Source: Deltaproteobacteria bacterium | GTDB lineage: Bacteria > Desulfobacterota > DSM-4660 > Desulfatiglandales > HGW-15 | Direction of reading: 5' to 3' | Assembly: GCA_019307745.1 (NCBI GenBank) | Contig: JAFDJA010000056.1 | Span: forward strand, 1-40,523 | Length of the DNA: 40,523 nt | In this document: piece after piece, positions 15,597 through 24,137 of the stretch | How the letters are laid out: every line of letters begins with the position of its first letter | Numbering within the stretch: the first letter of the stretch is position 1 | Position numbers and translations under genes: made by a program | Notes under the pieces: model-generated | Databases searched by the model: none | The model's input: the letters and a program-made list of their open reading frames with translations, nothing else | What the model was told of the DNA's origin: nothing

Positions 15597-16037
15597 ACAG
15601 TGTGTGGTCTATAAACCCGGATTTTTCGGCAAGATGAGCAAAAAATGTCTTTAAAATCCGATAACTATTTGATATGAAAGGCTATATTAATAATGTCGGA
15701 GGTTGAGGTGATACTCGGATCCGGGAGAAACCGCTTACTGTCTTCTTTTTTGTCCTTATATTTTGAAGTGTTGATGATTCATGCCGGGCAGCGTCCGATA
15801 ATATCTGATTTCAGTCATGATTTTAAACACAAATGTTGAATATTATTAAGAAGTGTCAGGTTAAACACTCATAGCAAAATCATAAAATTTAGCAAAAGAA
15901 ATGACTACATCTGGGATCGTTGTTTTATTTAGGACAGTAGGGATTCAAGAATAGGATAATGATCCTTGAATTCCATGAGAGAGCAGCCCTGACCAGAGCA
16001 TCCGGGAAAAACTGGTCTTGTGGCGAGTCGAGAAGTC
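15597..16037. other. Intergenic stretch without a recognisable gene
   Basis: About 440 bases between the MBL-fold gene and the convergent TauE-like gene. It has a 48-codon open frame starting near 15,691 with no ribosome binding site, and no clear terminator hairpin with a T-run. I see no RNA gene, tRNA or insertion-sequence end. Confidence 0.5.
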
Positions 16038-16799
16038 CTAAAAGGTTATTATTTTTTTTGTTAAAAAAAATATTGCACCTATAATTATTGCACCTAGTAT
16101 TTTTTCCATTAATTTTGGAGAAAATTTATAGGAACCCATAAATGAACCAAAGGTGCCTCCAGCTAAAACCGAAATAATTAATGGGATATAATTCGTTAAG
16201 TCAATTGAATTATACTGAACGCGGGAAAGCAGTCCTGCGAAAGAATTGAACCAAATAAAAATGGCACCACAAGTCGCAGCTTCTTTTTCAGTGCCTAACC
16301 CTAAAATTATGATGAAAGGGACAAGGTAGATGCCTCCACCAATTCCAACTATGCCGGCAACCAATCCAAGTACCGAACCAGTAAGTAGCGAGATAAATAT
16401 TTTTCTTTTGTTATCAATATTTAGTCTGATTGTTGTGTTTTGCCAAAAATATATGCGTATAGCTACAAAAACTAATGAGATTAAAAGTATCCAGTAAAAT
16501 ATTGTTTTCGGCAGTTTTAGGGCACCTCCTAAATAAGCCATAGGCATTGAAGATATTAAAAACGGCACAATAAGTTTAATATTGCCATGTTTGTTTCTAA
16601 TAAAATTAAAGCTACCTATTGATGTAACAAATAAATTAAGCGACAAGGAGATCATCGGTATTGCTAAAGTATTAATACCGATTATTGCCATCAATGCGGT
16701 GTATGATGATGCTCCACCTAAGCCCACAGAAGAATAAATAAATGCCACTGTAAAAAATAGAACTGCCAGAAAATATTGCGATGTAATTATCATATCCAT
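16038..16799 (-). CDS. TauE/SafE family permease (sulfite exporter-like)
   Basis: 253 residues with about eight hydrophobic segments. Both halves carry the family's Gly-rich repeat: SVGLGGASSYTALMA near the N-terminus and GIVGIGGGIYLVPFII at about 145-160. Members export sulfite, sulfoacetate and related organosulfur anions across the inner membrane; the substrate here is not known. AAAGGAT lies about 17 bases before the ATG, so an alternative start at the third residue (also Met) is possible. It lies alone between the DUF134 operon and a repeat cluster. Confidence 0.85.
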   Translation of the reverse strand: MDMIITSQYFLAVLFFTVAFIYSSVGLGGASSYTALMAIIGINTLAIPMISLSLNLFVTSIGSFNFIRNKHGNIKLIVPFLISSMPMAYLGGALKLPKTIFYWILLISLVFVAIRIYFWQNTTIRLNIDNKRKIFISLLTGSVLGLVAGIVGIGGGIYLVPFIIILGLGTEKEAATCGAIFIWFNSFAGLLSRVQYNSIDLTNYIPLIISVLAGGTFGSFMGSYKFSPKLMEKILGAIIIGAIFFLTKKIITF

Positions 16800-16844
16800 A
16801 GCCGTGGTAATATCCTTTTATTTATGTTTATTATATTTTTAATA

Positions 16845-16962
16845 CCCCATCCGCTTGCGGTGGGGATTCCAATAATCCCCTCTCCTCAAGGAGAGGGTTA
16901 GGGAGAGGGGGACAAGAGTTAGTATTTTTCCTTGTCATACCCCGCTCGCTTGCGGCGGGGTA
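16845..16962. repeat. Cluster of three intergenic hairpin repeats (REP-like)
   Basis: Three palindromes in about 120 bases: CCCCA-TCCGCTTGCGG-TGGGG (16,845-16,865), CCCTCTCCT-CA-AGGAGAGGG (16,878-16,897) and TACCCCG...CGGGGTA (16,938-16,962, loop CTCGCTTGCGG). The outer two share the CGCTTGCGG core, so they are two copies of the same element around a different one, a BIME-like arrangement. They are much richer in G+C than the surroundings. Confidence 0.7.
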
Positions 16963-17080
16963 ATTGATTGCGCCATACATCACAAAAAAAAACAGACGAT
17001 AAGCTATTCCAGACTGCCTTGTCATATGGAATTCATAACAATCAAGTCAAGATCAAAATGCAAGAGTTCTGCCATAAAAT

Positions 17081-17340
17081 TCAATTTATTTTTTTTATAA
17101 TTATATTATAGCCCTCATTTGCATCATCAATCATGTCAAACTTGTAAGTCTGATTTCGAGATATCATAGGGAATAATTTTTTAGCCGGTGAATTTAAAAA
17201 GGACTGTTCCGACCCAAATATGATTGTTCCTCTGCCTGGATTTGCACTCTTCTTGAAAGTTATCTTTTCAAGCCCATCAGAAATAAAAAAATCAACTACA
17301 GCGCAACAAGCGGCCAGGGTAGTTGATTTTATTTAGATTT
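17081..17340 (-). pseudogene. Start-less open frame, possible gene remnant
   Basis: An uninterrupted frame of about 80 codons runs leftward to a TGA at 17,081-17,083 but has no ATG near its beginning. It reads ...DGLEKITFKKSANPGRG, later LNSPAKKLFPMISRNQTYK, and ends EGYNIIIKKIN. The composition looks protein-like and might be the C-terminus of a lost gene. I cannot assign a family, and chance is a real alternative. Confidence 0.25.
17289..17329 (-). terminator. Hairpin terminator after the outer-membrane-like gene
   Basis: AAATCAACTAC (17,289-17,299) pairs perfectly with GTAGTTGATTT (17,319-17,329) across a 19-base loop. On the minus strand the stem is followed by a T-rich run, so it can end the leftward transcript of the gene that stops at 17,370. 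On the plus strand it is also followed by T-rich sequence, so it may act in both directions. Confidence 0.6.
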
Positions 17341-17369
17341 TATTAATTTTTTCCTTATCTTCATGCAAA

Positions 17370-17975
17370 CTATAAACTAAAGGTATACGTAATTCCGAAT
17401 AATACAATGTTCTCACTGAAATCTATCACTTTCACATTGTTTGCTTCTTTCTTAGCATATAAATATTTATATAAACCGTAAAATCCTATTTTTCTGAAGG
17501 GCCTCATATGAATTCCTGCTTCCAGGTTATAAAGATTACCATTCACTGTTGCATCGGGATCATCTTTGTCTTTTGGAACTTCGAGTCTACCAACACCTCC
17601 GCCCAGAAAATAATTTGCCCTTTCAATATTTAACAACTGTGCCACGTAAAGCATATTTATAGATATCAAATTAGATATTTCATAAGAATGGGTTGGGCTG
17701 GCACTGTTTGTGTAATATTCGCTAGAAAGAGAGAGCGCGATAGGAAGTCTTCCTGGCTTGAGATCGAGTGTAAGTTGGCCCCCACCTAATTTGCCAGTTG
17801 GGGATCGACTATCTCTAAAGCCTCCTTGACCTAATCTAATCGTGAAATATGTTTTTTCCTCAGTGGAAGATAAACTATTAGTTGAACTTACTATTTCCTG
17901 AGCGTAAAGTTTAAAACACGAAATAAAAACTAAACCAGACAAAAAGGATAGAGATAAAAAATATTTTCTAAACAT
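17370..17975 (-). CDS. Probable outer-membrane beta-barrel protein
   Basis: 201 residues. I chose the third in-frame ATG (MFRKYFLSLSFLSGLVF) because GGAGG lies about seven bases before it. A signal peptide is visible, ending near LYAQE. The mature part alternates polar and hydrophobic residues (TYFTIRLGQGGF, GGQLTLDLKPG, IALSLSSEYYT, YFLGGGVGRLE) and ends with a strand finishing in Phe-Ser-Leu (FGITYTFSL), typical of small outer-membrane barrels. Function unknown. It is followed by a hairpin terminator and is probably monocistronic. Confidence 0.7.
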   Translation of the reverse strand: MFRKYFLSLSFLSGLVFISCFKLYAQEIVSSTNSLSSTEEKTYFTIRLGQGGFRDSRSPTGKLGGGQLTLDLKPGRLPIALSLSSEYYTNSASPTHSYEISNLISINMLYVAQLLNIERANYFLGGGVGRLEVPKDKDDPDATVNGNLYNLEAGIHMRPFRKIGFYGLYKYLYAKKEANNVKVIDFSENIVLFGITYTFSL

Positions 17976-18176
17976 GATCATCCCTCCTTTTTTTAACGAA
18001 CCTTTTATCAAGATTTAGGAGGCCTGTTTTTTTAGGCAGTAAGCCGATAGTGATAAATATACGTTTATTTGTGATGACGTATCTGTGCTTTATTTTTTTC
18101 CATATCTTTATTTGCTGTACTTTCTGATAATAAGTTTAAAGTGAATATAGTGTTTGCTTAAGTTTATAGATATTAT

Positions 18177-18545
18177 TTAATTACTCAAATGTCTCTCTTT
18201 TTTCTGGACACATTCTGTTTTTATACGGTCAAGCAGTTCTGACATCACAGGCTTGACATTTTTTCTGATATCACCAGCTACTATTATAAACAAAAGGTCA
18301 TCTCCAGGCTTCAGATTCCCTGATCGAGCCTGAATGACTATTCTGTATATACCTGGCTTTTTCTCATATTCAGAACGCAGTAACTCAATTCTCTCATGAT
18401 CACTGATAACCTCTAATTCAGTTACAGTAGACCTGTTTTTTAGTGACCATGCCCTTACTATTCCATTGTGTATAAGGATCATACCTGTGTTTTTTGCGAA
18501 GTCAGGGTCTTTTTTCATTTCAGCTATTGTCTGTGAAATATCCAT
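18177..18545 (-). CDS. MoaE-like molybdopterin synthase large-subunit family protein
   Basis: 122 residues with the MoaE fold: TGMILIHNGIVRAWSLKNR (compare the HnGxVR motif), VISDHERIELLRSEYE, IVIQARSGNLKPGDDLLFIIVAG and a basic QKKER tail in place of the usual PIWKKE. Classic MoaE converts precursor Z to molybdopterin with thiocarboxylated MoaD. No MoaD is adjacent and the catalytic C-terminus is divergent, so it may not be the housekeeping enzyme. It is the last gene of the leftward Hdr block, preceded by GAGGATC. Confidence 0.7.
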   Translation of the reverse strand: MDISQTIAEMKKDPDFAKNTGMILIHNGIVRAWSLKNRSTVTELEVISDHERIELLRSEYEKKPGIYRIVIQARSGNLKPGDDLLFIIVAGDIRKNVKPVMSELLDRIKTECVQKKERHLSN

Positions 18546-18576
18546 ATGATCCTCTGATATTTTAACATTATAATTA

Positions 18577-18759
18577 CTAAGTGTGCTTTGGAAGTATCAA
18601 TACAAAGGGTGTACCAAACATGTCCATTACACGGCTTATGGAAAATGCTGCCTTAAAGCCAAGCTTGTCTGTGAGCCAGCTCAGCACAAAGGTTATGACG
18701 CTGTCATAAAAAGCTGACACCCATTTCACTGCAGAGCGCGGTAATAGATTAAAAGACAT
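18577..18759 (-). CDS. Small hydrophobic hypothetical protein
   Basis: 60 residues with a possible membrane helix (DSVITFVLSWLTDKLGF) and a second hydrophobic end (GTPFVLILP). AAAGG lies four bases before the ATG, and the frame fills the gap between the selenoprotein-like gene and the MoaE-like gene on the same strand. I do not recognise it; it might be the C-terminal remnant of a longer protein. A stop codon twelve codons upstream bounds the frame. Confidence 0.4.
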   Translation of the reverse strand: MSFNLLPRSAVKWVSAFYDSVITFVLSWLTDKLGFKAAFSISRVMDMFGTPFVLILPKHT

Positions 18760-18802
18760 TAAGCCTTTGCTCCGTGTCTTTTCCGTCCAAGGTTATTGTT
18801 AT

Positions 18803-20095
18803 TCACAGCCCCAGTTCCGCCAGTTCAGGTCCAAGATATGATCTTTCGTTCTCTCCAAGGCAACCGAGTGACAGGCATATCAGGGTCCACAGGTGTACTG
18901 TATGGTAACCCGCCTCAAAATGTTCACTCAGGTCATGTATCTGAGAATGGCAGTTATGGCATGGTGCAATACAGTACAAAGCGCCGGTCTTAATTATCTG
19001 ATTCAGCTTAAGCTGGCCATAGTGATACCTAGCCTCATTATACCCTGACTGCAGATATCCACCACCGCCACCACAGCAGTAGTTGTTAGACCTGTTTGGA
19101 ACCATATCTATGAAATTTTCTTCGCCTACAACTGATTTTACAACAAATCTGAGATCTTCCGCCACAGGATCACCAAAGGATTTCCTTACAAGTTGACAGG
19201 GATCTTGTACAGTAAACTTTATCTTCAGGTTCCTGTTCCAGTCGGAATTGACCTTTAGTTTTCCCTCTTTGATCCACTGGGCGTAATATTGGATAATACT
19301 TTTTATTTCAAAATTATAAGGTATATTGAATTTCTTCAGCCCGGCCCGGACTGCATAGAGTTCGTGGCCTCACTCTGTATTGAGCCAGACCCTGCAACCC
19401 AGCTCTTCAACTGCCTTTGATTTTGTCCGAACAACCTGTTCCCAGGCCTCTTGGTCCTGAAGAAACATACAGTAGTTTTCAGCAGCCCATCCTTTGGTAC
19501 TGTATGTCCAGTCAGCGTCAACCAGATGGAGTATCTTCCACAGGGGCACCATCTCATCGGGTTCAGTAACAGGTTCCCTGGAATTCTGGTTTAATAAAAA
19601 ATATGCCCCTTGCTTGTTTACGGGTGCCTGCAGTTTTTCCCAACCTTCCTGCTCTTCTCTAACCTCTTCACACACATCTTCAACAACAAATTGGAAATCC
19701 TCTTCAGTTGCCCCCATGGCGCTGCATGTTTCATTTTTAAGCGCCATGTCGCATGACGCGCGTATCCCTTTTGGCCTGTCATCTCTGTCCCATGTCTGGC
19801 GGGCCAGCCCAATAATCTGTGGGATATCAACCTCCATGGGACATGAATGGAGACATCTCATGCACATGCTGCACATCCAGACCCAGGGGGAGCTTGCGGC
19901 CTCCTGATCAAGGCCCATGGCGATCATTCTTATAAATTTCCTGGGGTCCATGTTTTCCAGACCAGTGGCCGGGCAGCCCGCGGAGCATGTGCCGCAGGTC
20001 ACGCATTGGTTCAGGTTGTTATCAGGCAAGAGCTTTTCCACCTTCTCTCTGAATTCTGAAATTTTTGGATCTATACTGATTGCTTCAGCTTCCAT
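18803..20095 (-). CDS. DsrK/HdrD-like iron-sulfur oxidoreductase with in-frame UGA (probable selenoprotein)
   Basis: The frame is continuous over 431 codons except for one TGA at codon 242 (19,370-19,372). Residues 31-41 and 75-85 are two 4Fe-4S motifs (CVTCGTCSAGC and CSMCMRCLHSC). The C-terminal part has the CCG cluster signature: NTE-UGA-GHELYAV, VQDPCQL (C300) and YCCGGGGGY (C340-C341), then APCHNCHSQ. In DsrK and HdrD-like proteins the UGA position is the Cys of ECGH, a ligand of the noncubane 4Fe-4S cluster. The motifs on both sides of the UGA are intact and a hairpin follows it, so readthrough as selenocysteine is the best explanation. A nonsense mutation is the alternative. GGAGG precedes the ATG. 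The role would be thiol/disulfide electron exchange in the Hdr complex encoded upstream. Confidence 0.85.
19337..19372 (-). promoter_or_regulatory. Candidate bacterial SECIS element after the UGA codon
   Basis: After the TGA (19,370-19,372) and a 16-base spacer, the minus strand reads CAGTCC-GGGCC-GGGCTG (19,353 to 19,337): a six-pair stem with a five-base loop starting GGG. The distance from UGA to the apical loop is 22 bases. Known bacterial SECIS elements place an apical loop with a leading G about 16-37 bases after UGA, so the geometry fits. One pair is G-U. SelB recognition is inference. Confidence 0.6.
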
Positions 20096-20196
20096 TTAAA
20101 CTCCTCCATAAATTAATGCCTCCAACTGTTGGCTTTAAGCCATAACTTTTTTTAATGCTTATGCTGATGGCTATAAGCTAATAGCCTCTTAAAAAC

Positions 20197-20550
20197 CTAC
20201 CCGATAGTTTCTTTCACCACCTTAAGGACTTTGTCAGGATTAAATGGCTTATTTATAACTGCAACAGCATTTTTTATAGCGTGCTTTGGATCTGACAGGC
20301 CGCTAATAACAATAACAGGAGTATCTTTGAGCTCTTTATTCTGCACCATCTTGCGGTAAAATCTTGGTCCCCATTCTTTGGGCATCTCCAGGTCCAGCGT
20401 GATCAAGTCCGGCTTGATCCTCTTTACCAGAGCCTCTGCTATGGCGCCGTCACTGGCAATGGTGGCCTTATAACCATTGTCCTCAAAAATCTCTTTTAAA
20501 TATTTTGATGTGGTATGGTCATCCTCGACTACTAAAATTTTTTTTCCCAT
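20197..20550 (-). CDS. Stand-alone CheY-like receiver
   Basis: 117 residues, complete receiver: acidic pair in VVEDD (D10-D11 region), phosphoacceptor in LITLDLEMP, Ser in VISG and Lys in NKPF. No output domain. AAGGAG precedes the ATG. It lies between the frameshifted kinase gene and the selenoprotein-like gene, so it is likely a phosphorylation target or phosphate sink for the kinases in this operon. How it acts on the Hdr proteins is unknown. Confidence 0.9.
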   Translation of the reverse strand: MGKKILVVEDDHTTSKYLKEIFEDNGYKATIASDGAIAEALVKRIKPDLITLDLEMPKEWGPRFYRKMVQNKELKDTPVIVISGLSDPKHAIKNAVAVINKPFNPDKVLKVVKETIG

Positions 20551-20610
20551 GATTAAACTCCTTTGTAATAGATAAATTAAAAGAATTGATCTTCTAAATT
20601 ATTCCTGTTT

Positions 20611-21757
20611 TTATCCTGGTATCTCAATTATGAATTGAGATCCCTCTCCCTTTTTTGATTTAACTGATATGGTCCCTTTATGCTGCTTTACAATATGATT
20701 TGAAATAAAAAGGCCAAACCCTGTCCCTTTGTTTCCCTTTGATGAGAAAAACAGCTGAAAAAGCCTTTCCTTTGTTGCCTTATCCATTCCTGTCCCATTA
20801 TCTGATATTTCAAATACAGTGCTACTGTTTATACTTTTTACCGAAAAATGGATTTCATGGCTGGTTTTAGAATCATCTTCAAGACATGCATCCGCTGCAT
20901 TATCAAGGATATTGATCAATGCTGATCTCATGGAGTCTTCATCCATTATGATCTCTTGAGGCGCGCCCTTAAAATCGCGAATTAGTCTGATTTCTCTATC
21001 CCTGATCTTTGGTTCAATCATATCCGTCACATCATTTAAGAATTTCATGGTATTAACATGTTCTGTCTTAAGCTCTCTCTCCTTTGCGTAAAAAAGTACA
21101 TCCATTACAATCTTTTTGATTCTTGTACTGATTGTCCTTACTGCTTCAAAACCTTCAAGGATTTTTTCATTATCTTTTTTTGTTAGCCCAGAATTCAGGA
21201 GATAAATACCTCCATCCATGTTTGTGAGAACCCCTTTAATATCATGGGAGATTGACACCAGCATGAGCCCCAAGGATGAAAGATGGTCCTGAAGCACTAT
21301 TTTTTCACGTACCAGCTCCTCCAGGTGTTCTGTATATTCTTTCAGCTTCTGCCGCATAAGGATCTTTTCATTAACCCTTTTCAAGGAGATTTCCAGTGCA
21401 TCAATATTAATGGGCTTGGTGATAAAATCCACTGCCTCATATTTCAGGCTTTTTATGGCAAGATCCATATCTCCGTGTCCGGTGATCATGATCACATCAG
21501 CATCAGGATCATCCTGCTTTATGTTTTTAAGAAGCTCTATCCCATCAATACCCGGCATCTTGATATCCGCCAACACAATGTCAGGAGTTATCTCTTTATA
21601 AAGTTTTAACGCCTTTATAAAGTTTTAACGCCTCATTGCCATTTTTAGCCTGATGAACAGAATAGCCCATATCAAGCAGTGATATATTCAGTACATCCCT
21701 TATGTCATCCTCATCATCAACAAGCAGAATTTTTATTTCGTTCTCAAGTCTGTCCAT
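20611..21757 (-). pseudogene. Receiver-histidine kinase broken by a 19-bp duplication
   Basis: The gene starts with ATG at 21,757, overlapping the TAA of the upstream kinase by one base. The first frame encodes a receiver start (EIKILLVDDEDDIRDVLN) up to EALKLYK, then shifts into a stop within a 19-bp tandem duplication (21,595-21,632). The second frame carries VLADIKMPGIDG, the receiver Lys (ITKP), a HisKA segment (SISHDIKGVLTN) and an HATPase (DNGTGMD, GTGFGLFISNH). Removing one repeat copy restores one frame. All catalytic motifs are otherwise intact, so the lesion is recent or reversible. An internal start at 21,576 would give a kinase without the receiver's N-terminus. Confidence 0.85.
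21595..21632. repeat. 19-bp perfect tandem duplication causing a frameshift
   Basis: TTTATAAAGTTTTAACGCC is present twice head to tail (21,595-21,613 and 21,614-21,632). Nineteen is not a multiple of three, so it puts the receiver-kinase gene out of frame. Slipped-strand replication could both make and remove it. Confidence 0.9.
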
Positions 21758-23271
21758 TAACGGCCTCCTTGATTTTTCATAATCCTGTCAGCCCTTGGTA
21801 TGCTGATTGTAAAAAAGGCCCCTTTATTTTCTGCTGATGGTCTTACCTCTATGCTTCCGCCAATCTCTTCTATAAAACTATAACTTATTGAAAGACCGAG
21901 TCCGGTGCCTTTACCCACTCCCTTTGTTGTAAAAAAAGGCTCAAATATCTTGTCTGATATCTCTGCTGAGATTCCGATCCCTGTGTCAATAATCTCAATA
22001 ATAACGTTTTCTTCATTGGAACGGGTATATATCCTGATTGCATCACTGCCCTCTTTTATCCCCAGGCCGTCCCGCTTTTCCTCAATCGCATCTCTGCTGT
22101 TCACCAGAAAGTTAATAAATACCTGCTCAAGCTGTCCTGGGTCTGCTATAACTTCAGGCAGTCTTTGTTCCTGCTCCCAGACAAGTTCAATCTCCCTTAC
22201 CTTCAGCTGCTGACTGAAAAGATCAAATGCGTTTTTTAGAATATCATTGGGCTGGACAAGCTCAAGCTCCATGTTTGATTTACGCGCAAACTGACGCATA
22301 TGGTTTATTATGTTTGAAGCACGGTCCACATTGCAGTCCATTTTTGAAATAAGCGTGTCAAGTGTAGCGTCATCAATTGGTTCCTGCTTTCTTTGTTTTT
22401 TTAACAGGAAACCGCTTGCTGTTTTTATTACAGAAAGAGGCTGATTCAGCTCGTGGGCCACGCCGCTGGCCATTACTCCCAGGGTTGCCATCTTACTCGC
22501 CTGTATTAACTGCTGTTCTGTTTCAAGACGTCTGGTAATATCTGTCGAAGCCACAAGGAGCACTTTTTTTTCAGGGTATTTATACGCAGATATCCACATG
22601 TCCACATAGATGTTTCTGCCCTGTTTAGTTGCCTGTTTTACCTTGTCTATAAAAGACAGGGATCTTATCTTTGTAAAAAATATCTCTCTTTCATCTGCAT
22701 TAAAGAGATCTAAAAATGATCTTCCTATAAGATTATCTCTGGTGTACTGATAAGCAGCAGTGGCACTGATGTTACAGTCTATGATAACAAGGGTTTCATA
22801 ATCCAATACAAACAAGGGGTTTGGAATATTATTGAAGATGGAAAAGTATCTCTCTTCAGACTGTTTGAGCTGCTCTTCGAGCTGTTTGCTCGGAGTGATA
22901 TCGAGGTTCATTTCAACAGCAGCAACAATTTCACCCTTTGAGTTCTTAATTGGAGCAGTCTTTGCAATCCAGTAGGTAGTACTATTATTTTTATTAACCC
23001 CTTTTTCCTCACTGTAATGAGATTTTCCATCCTTAAATGTCTTTTCAACCGGACAGTTTTCGCATTTGCGTTTGCGGTCTTTATATGCCTCATAACAGAA
23101 AGTACCCGGTTCAGGAGCGAATTTGTCCTTAAACTCCTTATTGTATTTAATAATCCTGTAATCCCTGTCGTGCACTGTAATCAGGCATGGTACAAGGTCG
23201 AAGAGGTTATCGTACTCTTTCATGACCTCTTTTAAATCCAGGTCCTTAATTGTTTCAGTTTCTTTAATCAT
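21757..23271 (-). CDS. Soluble PAS-PAS histidine kinase
   Basis: 504 residues and no membrane segment. The first PAS (about 20-125) has a Cys motif: C59, C70 and C73 in FCYEAYKDRKRKCENCP, a likely metal or redox site. The second PAS spans about 138-245. HisKA has H273 in GVAHELNQPL and the HATPase has IDTGIGIS and GTGLGLSISYSF. The ATG overlaps the TGA of hdrB (ATGA), so its production is coupled to that of the Hdr subunits. It probably senses redox state or a cofactor and phosphorylates receivers in the same operon, including the one inside HdrA (inference). Confidence 0.92.
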   Translation of the reverse strand: MIKETETIKDLDLKEVMKEYDNLFDLVPCLITVHDRDYRIIKYNKEFKDKFAPEPGTFCYEAYKDRKRKCENCPVEKTFKDGKSHYSEEKGVNKNNSTTYWIAKTAPIKNSKGEIVAAVEMNLDITPSKQLEEQLKQSEERYFSIFNNIPNPLFVLDYETLVIIDCNISATAAYQYTRDNLIGRSFLDLFNADEREIFFTKIRSLSFIDKVKQATKQGRNIYVDMWISAYKYPEKKVLLVASTDITRRLETEQQLIQASKMATLGVMASGVAHELNQPLSVIKTASGFLLKKQRKQEPIDDATLDTLISKMDCNVDRASNIINHMRQFARKSNMELELVQPNDILKNAFDLFSQQLKVREIELVWEQEQRLPEVIADPGQLEQVFINFLVNSRDAIEEKRDGLGIKEGSDAIRIYTRSNEENVIIEIIDTGIGISAEISDKIFEPFFTTKGVGKGTGLGLSISYSFIEEIGGSIEVRPSAENKGAFFTISIPRADRIMKNQGGR

Positions 23272-24137
23272 GCTTTGATTCTATCCATGACATCTTTTTT
23301 AACAGTCAGGTTAAGATCGATGCCCAGGTCTTTTACATTGAGACCAAGGCACAGGCCAATAAGTTGAGGCAGATACATGACAGTGATATCAAGACTCTCG
23401 TTCATGTATTTTGATGCCTGATTCTGGTATGCCTCAAGATTCATCTGACACATGGGGCATACAGTTGCTATGATATCCGCTCCTTTTGCAGCTTTAAGGA
23501 TATCAGCTACCAGTTTTATGGCAGACTCTGGTTTTGTATTCATGTTTGATGCACCGCAGCACCTGCCTCCCATGTCCCATTCAAAAATGTCTGCTCCGGT
23601 GGCAGAGATAAGAGGCTCCATCGAAGCAGGCCTTTCAGGATCATCAAAAACAGGATAAGGTCTCAGACACTGGCATCCGTAATAGGGAGCCACAGATATG
23701 CCTGATAGAAATTTTTGGGAATGGGCCTTTATTTGTCCTGCAGTTATATCATTGGCAAGTACATCTAATATGTGTCTTACCTTTATCCTGTTTTGCAATT
23801 TCAGGTTTTCTGACTCACGCACGTGGTTTATTCTGTCCTGTAAAGCCCCATCAGCCCTTGATTTTTCCTCTACTTTTTTCAGGTTAAGATAGCAGGCGCT
23901 ACATGGGACTACTACATCCCCGGCATCTTTCATTTTTTCAGCCAGCGCAAGATTCCTTGCAGGGAGGGCCAGTGATAAGAGTTCGCTGACCGGCTCCGCA
24001 GCGTTGGCGCCGCAGCATGTCCAGTCATCAAGATCTTCGATCTGCGCACCCAGCGCGCCTAAAACAGCCCTTGTGGATATGTCAAATTCCTTTGCTGTCC
24101 CTTCAAGGGAGCAGCCTGGATAATACGTGTATTTCAT
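23268..24137 (-). CDS. hdrB: Heterodisulfide reductase subunit B homologue
   Basis: 289 residues with two CCG (Cys-rich) domains that bind noncubane 4Fe-4S clusters. The first has C9 (YPGCSLEG), C41-C42 (WTCCGA) and C79/C82 (CSACYLNL). The second has YGCQCLRPYP, GGRCCGASNMN and CPMCQMNL. This is the full HdrB ligand set. The protein catalyses disulfide or similar two-electron chemistry with HdrC. Its start overlaps the hdrC stop (ATGA) and its stop overlaps the kinase start. The true substrate in a non-methanogen is unknown. Confidence 0.95.
   Translation of the reverse strand: MKYTYYPGCSLEGTAKEFDISTRAVLGALGAQIEDLDDWTCCGANAAEPVSELLSLALPARNLALAEKMKDAGDVVVPCSACYLNLKKVEEKSRADGALQDRINHVRESENLKLQNRIKVRHILDVLANDITAGQIKAHSQKFLSGISVAPYYGCQCLRPYPVFDDPERPASMEPLISATGADIFEWDMGGRCCGASNMNTKPESAIKLVADILKAAKGADIIATVCPMCQMNLEAYQNQASKYMNESLDITVMYLPQLIGLCLGLNVKDLGIDLNLTVKKDVMDRIKA

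Noticed and set aside
15691-15837. 48-codon frame in the intergenic stretch after the MBL-fold gene
   Set aside because: No ribosome binding site and no recognisable motif; length is within chance.
16831-17025. 64-codon frame across the hairpin repeats
   Set aside because: It is translated repeat DNA (Pro/Leu/Glu-rich) and not a gene.
19370-19372. Reading the TGA as a plain nonsense mutation with two separate genes
   Set aside because: Motifs continue in the same frame, the codon falls exactly on a cluster-ligand Cys, and a SECIS-like hairpin follows; a mutation remains possible but is less likely.
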